Source: Apus apus
Taxonomy: Eukaryota; Chordata; Aves; Apodiformes; Apodidae
Length of the DNA: 64,000 nt
NCBI RefSeq assembly: GCF_020740795.1
Contig: NC_067285.1
Location: 17,538,001 to 17,602,000 of the forward strand
Reading direction: 5' to 3'
Under the pieces are notes generated by a model. That model saw only the letters and a program-made list of their open reading frames with translations, had not been told where the DNA came from and ran no database searches. Shown here piece after piece: positions 56,501 to 64,000 of this stretch; the stretch's first letter is position 1, and the number at the start of each line of letters is the position of its first letter. A program made the translations under genes and the position numbers.

Positions 56501-58794
56501 ATTACTGTCATCATGAATACAAACTATGAAAACATGTTGTGACTGTCATGAAATATTTCAGATACAGAGTACCATTTGCCAGAATAATTTCCTGTAAACA
56601 GTTCTCCATGTGGATTGTTAAATTTTATTTGCCATAGAAGTTGACATTTAACAAAGAGTTGAAATACTAAATCCCTGAACAAAGTCAGTGTTGTCTGGCC
56701 ACAAAGTACTTGGAAATATTTATATACGTGATCCAAAACAGCTGCTGACAAGATGCAAAGCTTTTATTTAATAGTCTAATAAGATGCTTTGATGCTAAAA
56801 ATAACAGAGCTTTGGCTCTAAAGACTTAATTTTTCCATTGTTATGTGCTGCAGTTTCTCTTTTAGCTTAAGAGTCTGCATTTGGAGACCCGCTTCTTAGC
56901 AAAAGCAGTTTTAGCAACAATAGTGCTTGTAGTTCCTCAAGAGTCTATTGTCCCATATTAAAAGCTATTTTTGCTAAATGAGTTTGGTAATTAGCAGAAC
57001 ACAAGCTTCATTTTTTCAAAAATAACTGAAATAAAAATAGCATAGTGGACTGTTTGCCTGTGAATTAAACAACACAAGAAGGACCTTAAAATGGCCATAT
57101 GGCCATTACTTTCTTCATTCTCAAACCTGCTGGTAAAAATGAATACAAATTATGATAAATGAACTATTAGGTGCTGTGGTTGTGAAGGGCTGAGCATGCA
57201 GTTTAACCCACCACAGTTTGGGTTTTGCTGCAGTTATTTTTCATCACTAGATATTTCTCCCCTTTAACCTTCTCCTTCTGTTAAAGGGCACCTGGGGTTG
57301 TGTATTTAAGGATTCTGTGTGACTTCAAAGGGAAGAAATATTTGTGAAGTTAATATTAAATTCCTGCAACAGTTCTATTTCCAGATTATAGAGAAGAGCT
57401 TGATCTGAGCAATTTATTTATTGAAATTGAATTCCAAAATATCACCGAATAAGACATTTTCTGCGGAAAATGACAGCAAGCAGGAGGATTACATGTGAAA
57501 GGAGTACTTGGAATCTGATGTATAAACACGCTCTAAATAAATATGTTAGTTAAAATGAGTGCTAAGGAAATATATGACATATGGTTGAGAGATGTGGTAG
57601 CTACAGTAGACCTCATGTTCATTGACATGAAAGATGATGAGATATAACCTGATTCTGTACCATATACTGAATATACAATATACTGCAAAAAATATCAAGA
57701 AAAGGCAAATAATTAGCTGTTTGGATAAGTTACAGGGAAGGAATCACCTTACTATCTTCTGATCAGTCCCTGCTTCAGAAGTTTCTTTTGGAAAGGACTG
57801 TGAATAGCAGTTTTCTAAAAGGTTCTTGAATTGCAGATACACAGTTTGATCTAACTGCCTGCCTTCCTTCCTTGATACCTTCCCCTCATCCTGTGTGCTT
57901 TCCAGCCCACTGCTGCCCCTTCCAAAAGAGGTTATTATTTCTTCCTGTGACAGGACCTATTCATATTAGGACGTGAGACATGCTGTTACTACTGTAGAGG
58001 AGAAGCAACTCCAAAGTCTGCATTGTTAAATGCATGTATTTTAGGGGTTCAGAATAGAATGCTTTGCTATCCAAGTATTTTATTAAACTGAGTTGATTTT
58101 ACTAGAATATCTATTTTTAAAGTAACACTTGTGGGTTTTTTGGATATGTCCTTTTTTGATATTTAGAACAAGCTGTCTCTGTTCCTTTTGTTTCTATGTG
58201 AAAAGCAGGGTTCAGTACACCATTGTGTTTCTAACCAGTCAATTCAGGATAAAAAAAACCAAACACCCAAAAGAAAACCTTTGGATTTTTCCTTTATAAA
58301 GTTCAGAATGAAGGCAAATTTTTAAGCTTTCATGAAATACAGTATGGCTCATTTCGTTCCTCACACAGCACTGCTAGATACCTGTTAGTGTGTTGACTTT
58401 AAGCAGAGATAGCTTATTCTGGCTTCTAGTGCATTGACTAGAGTTGTAGTTAGTTGCTAACACTCTGGAATTTCATCACAAACTCCCTACCTCATGTTTT
58501 GGGTAGTTTTGTTGTTGTTGGCTTTGTTTTGTTTTAATTGACTCAGCCTTACAACATTCTTTGCTTTGTTTCCTGCGATTCTCAAGTAAAGCTTCACAGA
58601 TCTAAGTTAAGTCAGCCAGAATTTGTTGGTGTTTGAGGAAATACAGTGCAAAATAATTACTTAGATGCTTTGGCTGCTACAGTACCTCAGTTACAATCCC
58701 AAAGTTGCCATTTTTCACTTCTGTTCTTAGTGGAGTTCCTTTTTGCTTTCAGACCTCTTTTCATTGAGGGTTCCTTTTCCCAAAGTTTTAGAAA

Positions 58795-58955
58795 TCATAC
58801 AATCAGAATCATGGAATGGTTTGGGTTGGAAGGGACCCTAAAGATCACCTAGTTCCAACCCCCCTGCATGGGCAGGGACACCTCCCACTACACCTTGTTG
58901 CTCAAAGCCCCATCCAACCTGGCCTTGAACACTTCCAGGGAGGGGGCATCCACAA
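58795..58955 (-). mobile_element. CR1 LINE 3' fragment (copy B)
   Basis: Read on the plus strand it starts at the 3' terminal octamers (AGAATCATGGAATGG) followed by TTTGGGTTGGAAGGGACCC and continues through the CTGCATGGGCAGGGACACC block. It breaks off at GGGGGCATCCACAAC. It represents only the last 160 bases of a CR1 and is little diverged from the common avian consensus pattern. Confidence 0.9.
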
Positions 58956-59625
58956 CAGAATCACAGAATTGTCATGGTTGGAAAGGACCCCTGAGATCAC
59001 CGAGTCCAACCATCAACACACAACCACCCTCAAATCCAAAAAAACCCAACAACAAACCACAAACAACCACACACACCCCACCAAAAACCACCCACAAAAA
59101 AGCCCCACAACCTTGGCCACTAGAGCATGCCCTGAAGTGCCTCATCTACATGTTTCTTGAATACCTCGAAGGATGATGATGCAACCACCTCCCTGGGCAG
59201 GCTGTTCCAGTGCCTGACCACTCTTTCGGTATAGAAATTCTTCCAAGTATCCAATCTGAACCTCCCCTGCCACAGCTTCCAGCCGTTTCCTCTGCTTCTT
59301 TCATTATACACTTGATGGAAGAGGCCAACACCTACCTCCAACAACCTCCTTTCAGGTAGTTGTAGAGGGTGATGAGGTCTCCCCTCAGTCTCCTCCAAAC
59401 TAAACAACCCCAGTTCCGTCAGCCACTCCTTGTATGACTTGTTCTCTAGACCCTTCACCAGCTTGGTAGCTCTCCTCTGGACACGCTCCAGCACCTCAAT
59501 GTCCTTACAGTGAGGGGCCCAAAACTGAACACAATGCCAAGTACAGGGGCACAATCACTTCCCTAGTCCTGCTGGCCACATTATTCTTGATGCAGGCCAG
59601 GATGCTATTTGCCTTCTTATAAGAC
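58956..59625 (-). mobile_element. CR1 LINE, 5'-truncated (copy A) with ORF2 C-terminus
   Basis: The 3' end is at 58956 (CAGAATCACAGAATTGTCATGG). On the minus strand the ORF2 C-terminal region is readable from about 59612 to 59120: [10 protein letters not shown]-like, then QFWAPH, IEVLERVQRRATKLVKGLEN and RNGWKLWQGRFRLDTWKNF-type blocks, ending KKHVDEALQGML. One frameshift pair garbles the GDLITLYNYLKGG segment. The copy is 5'-truncated (no reverse transcriptase or endonuclease) and therefore inactive. An unusual A/C-rich stretch (59005-59112) occupies the 3'UTR. Confidence 0.92.
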
Positions 59626-61090
59626 ATCTAATTAAACCTGCTGTAGATTTAGATTTTCCTGTGTATCTAACACAGTTTATTGATATACTGTGGGTTTTTT
59701 CCTGTTGAGTTTGGGCAAAAAAAATAAACTTGAGGTGAATTTTCACGATTTTTATATACCCAACCCAATGGAACACAGCAAAATTTTTTTGTCATTTTTG
59801 ACAAGTTCAGAGCTAGCTTCAGGCCAGTACAGCTATGGACACAGCCAAAAGTGTCAAAGTAGATGTGCTGTGTGTTAAAATTAACTTATGATCACTATGC
59901 AGGTGTTCATTACGGCTGTCATGGAGAAGCAAAGAGGAGAATTTTTATCAGGTCCTCCTAGTATTTTACTTGTTTCTTCTGAGGGAGGAAGAGAACGAAG
60001 AGGGAGGAGGGAAGAAGTACTTTAGCAGGGGTTGTTCCTTAAGTGCTTTGTCTGGAGATATTATGTTTAGTTTGTTTGTATTCAAGGAAGGAAGAGAGGG
60101 GACATAAATATCAGCACATTTAAATAACTATTCCCTGAAGATACTTTGTTTTAACATAGTGGTATTATCAGTTCAGTGAGCTGTAATTTTTCATTTCATT
60201 CATCGCTTATACTGTGGAAGTTTCTGAAATGCTTCATTTAATTGTACTAAAGACATCAGTAATGATTTTCTAATCAAAATTGTAGGAGGCTTTCATTTTG
60301 AAACAGCATTATTACTTTCAAAATAATTCCTTTTAAGATGATGTTTCATGTCAATTCAAGCATGACGCATGTAGTGAAGTTGGAGAAAAATCACCTTAGC
60401 CACTTCTACTTTATGAGAGTCTAAGAAGGGTTTTCATTTTTTTAAAAAGGCAGTTTTTCATAGCTCTGAAACCAAGCCCCCACACATTTTAGTTCAGGGT
60501 TTCTGTTAGCTTGCCTCAAGCAACACAAAAAAACCTGGTTGTGCAACTAAAGCACCAACCTGGGTTTGTGATGACCCAGTGATTGGGGTCTATAGGCTTA
60601 TTTTGTGCTTCTGGGTAGGCCACTTAAACTTCACCTGAGGTGACAACCTGATATGCTCAGGGCAAACCCTGATACTCACATTCCCCGATGACTCAGAGCA
60701 GAGCTCTCTGCAGCTCCCTCTGTGTTTAGACTTCCTTCTGTGAAAAACAAGGGGCAGAGGAGGTCTGGACCTTGTGTCAGTAGGGTGCCAGGGAGCAGCC
60801 AGTGCGCTCAGGGACTTGGGACTTTGTGTTGTTCAACTGGACATCCCTGCACTGCTTTGGCAACCTCCAACTCACAGCCTGGTGTCCCATCCCCAATCTG
60901 AGTCTTCTCCACTTGTCCTAAGAAGCTATCCAGGCCTCAGCTGCATCCACACAGGCACTTCCCACGTGCATCTGCAGACACTTCAGTACCCTCTCACAAG
61001 GTCCTCCCTGGGGTTTTCTCTAGTTTCAATTTCTTTGTAGCACATACATACTGGGACCCACCTTCCTGCCAGATACAAAGGGGTCATCTG

Positions 61091-61134
61091 GTGTGGGGGT
61101 GTGTGTGTGTGTGTGTATGCGCCTGCACACACAC
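61091..61134. repeat. (GT)n tract followed by (CA)n in HTR7 intron 1
   Basis: About 26 bases of GT-rich repeat are followed by TATGCGCCTG and then CACACACAC. The two arms are complementary, and the whole stretch is largely alternating purine-pyrimidine. Confidence 0.85.
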
Positions 61135-61610
61135 TGGAAGAGAAGATAGTAGACTGATACATTGGCCAAAATATAGACACAGATCCTGTAGGCTATCAGA
61201 CTGCCTCATTGCTCACCTAAGGGATGTTTGTGCTGGTGTCTGGCAGAGTACAGAACTGAGAGAAAATACATTGCCAGCAGGCTGCTTTGGTGTCATGGGG
61301 CCTGTCTTTGCCACAGGCCACCACCAGTCAGGATATCGGAGGGCAAACAATCTGAACTCTGGTAATAATTTGTGAGTTTGAGACCAAGAACCCTTTCTGA
61401 AGGCAGGAAAGGGAGGGATGGGGAGTGGGGTCAGGAAATAATATCTTAGAAGTACCACAGACTGGCAAAAACCTAAAATCTTGATTAGCTTTGACAATTC
61501 CCCTCGATGTGAAGGACAAAAGGGGTAAGATGAGGGAAACCTGAAAGAGAACACAATGAGGATTTGGTATATTTTCCAGATCCTGATCTGCCAAATGTAT
61601 GCTTTTGCAT

Positions 61611-61615
<5 letters not shown>

Positions 61616-61643
<28 letters not shown>
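61616..61643. repeat. T28 homopolymer in HTR7 intron 1
   Basis: There are twenty-eight consecutive T. No retrocopy or element body was recognised on either side, so it is best called a simple homopolymer tract. The length in the assembly may be unreliable. Confidence 0.9.
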
Positions 61644-61648
<5 letters not shown>

Positions 61649-64000
61649 TCCCTCAGGAACTGCCTCTGTATAACACACAGTAGGGATTTCACCTTGGCTG
61701 GGTCTTCAAGAAACCACATTTTTGCTTAAAGTTACTTCCCTGCACATTAAGGGAAAAACAGCAAGTAAACCTTTTCCTATCAGCAAATATCAACTGTATG
61801 GAGTAGCTCTGCCTGTCATCTGGCAAGCCTGGGTTATCCTAATGACATCTGATTCTTAGTTTTCCTGTACTGCTTAGCCAATAGGATCAAATTAAGTCCA
61901 GGGAGTTGAATTTATCTTCAGTTATATAGGTGGCTCCAATGAGAAAATGTATAATCTAAGGCTGTAAATCCTCTAATCATGAAGGCATTCAGCAAAAGAT
62001 CAAGGTTAATGCCTGTCTTCTGACAGACTATGTGATTGCCAGAAGGACAGTGAGGTTTATTGTGCAGAGGGTAGAAATTTTTGGAGGTAAGGATCAGAAC
62101 ATGAGATTAACTTCTCAAGAACTAAGACCATCATAAATATGACTTCCATAGCTAAGACATTCCTCCCCAGAGGTGATGAAAACCACAAAGCTGGAATTCA
62201 GACATTTTGAAGAAGTTTAAAAATAGGAAGTCTTCCATTAAAGCATACAGCTTAATTCTAAATATTATTTTGCCAAAGCCTTTTCAATTTTTAAATGCAT
62301 CTAGGTTACAGGAGTCTGGTGAAGGATGGAATGGCCTGAAATCCATCCACAAATGAAAGGCAAAGTGTGAGGACAGGTAAAATAAATTTGCCAAGGTCTG
62401 AAAGGAAAGAGAACTAGGGTTTCAGAAATTGCAACTAAGATAGTAGAAATCAAATGGAAAGACACCGCACATCTCTTTCTGGCAATATGTTATGAATTTC
62501 CTAGAATGGGAGCAGAATACAAACACACCCCCATCTATGGGAAGGATGACTTAGATCAGTAGGCAACAGTGAAGAGGGAAAAATACAGAGCTAAGAGAGA
62601 AACAGAAATAAGGAAGGGCAAAAAAGTGAAGTAAAAATAGAATAAGTGAAATAGAAGAATGGAAAATGAGCTGAAATAAATAGGAAAAACACAAAGCTGT
62701 AAAGATATGCAATATGAGAGGAAAAAAGTCCATGAAAGTGCAGGAAAACTGGGAGAAATGGAATCTTCTGCTACGCAAATTATATTCCTTTAGAATGAAC
62801 AGATTTAATTTTGATTGGCTTAATCCTCCCCCACTGCCAGGAAAGCCTACACTTGAGTTCCATCAAGAGGAAGTCCATACAATGATTTTTGAGAAAAAGG
62901 AAAATCAAGTTAGAATATTTATTATGTACAGTAAAAGTAGAGTCCTGTATCCCACTCTAACCATGGGAATGAGTATCTTCCTTTGTAAAAATAGTTTATT
63001 TATAGGAAATGCATTTAATTGAAAGGAAGAACAGGAATAATGGAAATTGTTAACCTTGCTGAAAGCAAAGAAATATTTCATTCTCCTTCTTCCAAGTAGC
63101 AAAATTAAAGTATCACTGTTTCAGTAATAGTATTTAAATTGTATAAAACATGAAGCATAAGCATCTAAAACAATGGATACAAAACCATACATTTAAGATC
63201 TTTCATTTTATTGCATTCAGCATTGACTGAGAGGGAAGAAGTAGATCTTCAACTGTTTCTAGCAAATACAAATAAGAATTGGAAGTTAGACACTGTCTCT
63301 TTAACTTTTTATAAATTACGTACTAATTCACTACATAGAAAAGATGCAATATTTAACTAGATGGAGCACAAAACTAGCTGAACCAAGTATTTTCGTCTCC
63401 AGAGTAATGGTTTGATTTTGCTAGTTCTTCGGTCTCACTACCATTGAACAGTATTTAATGTTTAGGTTTTGAAGTGATCTAATATATACTATGAAAGCTG
63501 TCATATATGCAAATAAATTAATCCCTTTGTTCACTTCTGGGAAGGAGAAAAGTCTTTATTTTACTGCCTCTGAAATTTTCTTCTCTTCTGAGACAACAGA
63601 TTGCCAGTTATCATGACATGGTTATGAGGCCAGCCTGTATTGCAGAAAGGCAGAGATCAGTATTAACAAGGTTACTTTTCACATGATAAAACCGTAGTTG
63701 TGCACTGTAATTCTCATGACTCAGCACTTAGATCTTTTTATGTTTAAATCCCTTTACTTCCACCTTAATTACTTAAATATGTAATGGGAATAATATTTCC
63801 CTGATCAGTTTGTTTACTGTATTCTATTTAAATGCAGGTCTGTGGGAGAGAACATCTGTTACTTAGTGTAAACACAGTCTCTGAAGAGATACTGGTTTAA
63901 CATAGCCATAACAGAAAGAATAGATTTGATCATTATTTCAACTTATTATTTTATATTTATCTCACTTGTTAATATATCAAAGCATAAGAAAAAAAGACCT

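Larger units (their letters stand above)
50552..64000 (+). other. HTR7: HTR7 intron 1 (5' 13.4 kb; 3' end not in window)
   Basis: It begins GTGAGA. No sequence encoding the expected continuation (YLGITRPL) is present, so intron 1 is at least 13.4 kb, in line with the very long first intron of this gene in other vertebrates. It is AT-rich and holds two abutting CR1 copies (58795-59625), a GT/CA tract (61091-61134) and a 28-base T run (61616-61643). I recognise nothing else in it. Confidence 0.85.

Noticed and set aside
59120-59554. A 144-codon minus-strand ORF as a host gene
   Set aside because: It is the C-terminal part of CR1 ORF2 in a 5'-truncated LINE copy.

Overview
The window is vertebrate nuclear DNA, almost certainly from a bird. 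The genes are split into short exons with GT-AG introns, long AT-rich stretches hold no genes, there are two CpG-island promoters, and the only interspersed repeats I recognise are CR1 LINEs, the dominant avian family. The gene order ANKRD1 (+), RPP30 (-), HTR7 (+) matches the conserved block on human 10q23, which corresponds to chicken chromosome 6. I cannot name the species.

Layout: 1-17260 is the gene-free 5' flank of ANKRD1, holding one old decayed CR1 (about 12240-13075) and a (TA)n tract. 17267-17502 is the ANKRD1 promoter, with three TEAD/M-CAT motifs, a GATA motif, an E-box and a TATA box. 17592-25163 is the complete ANKRD1 coding region (9 exons, 318 codons), followed by an AU-rich 3'UTR with a poly(A) signal at 25940. 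A 2.2 kb gap separates it from the tail of the convergent RPP30 gene. RPP30 is complete on the minus strand (11 coding exons, 268 codons, 43580 down to 28651) and includes one U12-type intron. Its CpG-island promoter has a ZNF143-like motif, and a (GGGGCC)5 run lies in intron 1 on the sense strand. 43913-49500 is gene-free. 49540-50560 is the CpG-island leader and first coding exon of HTR7, which encodes the receptor N-terminus through TM3 and splits the DRY motif. The remaining 13.4 kb is HTR7 intron 1, containing two abutting CR1 copies near 58.8-59.6 kb. The later HTR7 exons lie outside the window.

The three genes are not a functional pathway. ANKRD1 is a stress- and stretch-induced titin-binding and nuclear protein of muscle. 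RPP30 is a housekeeping protein subunit of RNase P and RNase MRP. HTR7 is the Gs-coupled 5-HT7 serotonin receptor. I found no novel system. The more useful observations are fine-scale: the U12 intron, the G4C2 run, an open 90-nt intron in ANKRD1, HTR7 upstream ORFs and the TEAD cluster. All exon boundaries were placed by reading splice sites and checking that frame and total length fit the vertebrate families; no alignment was run.
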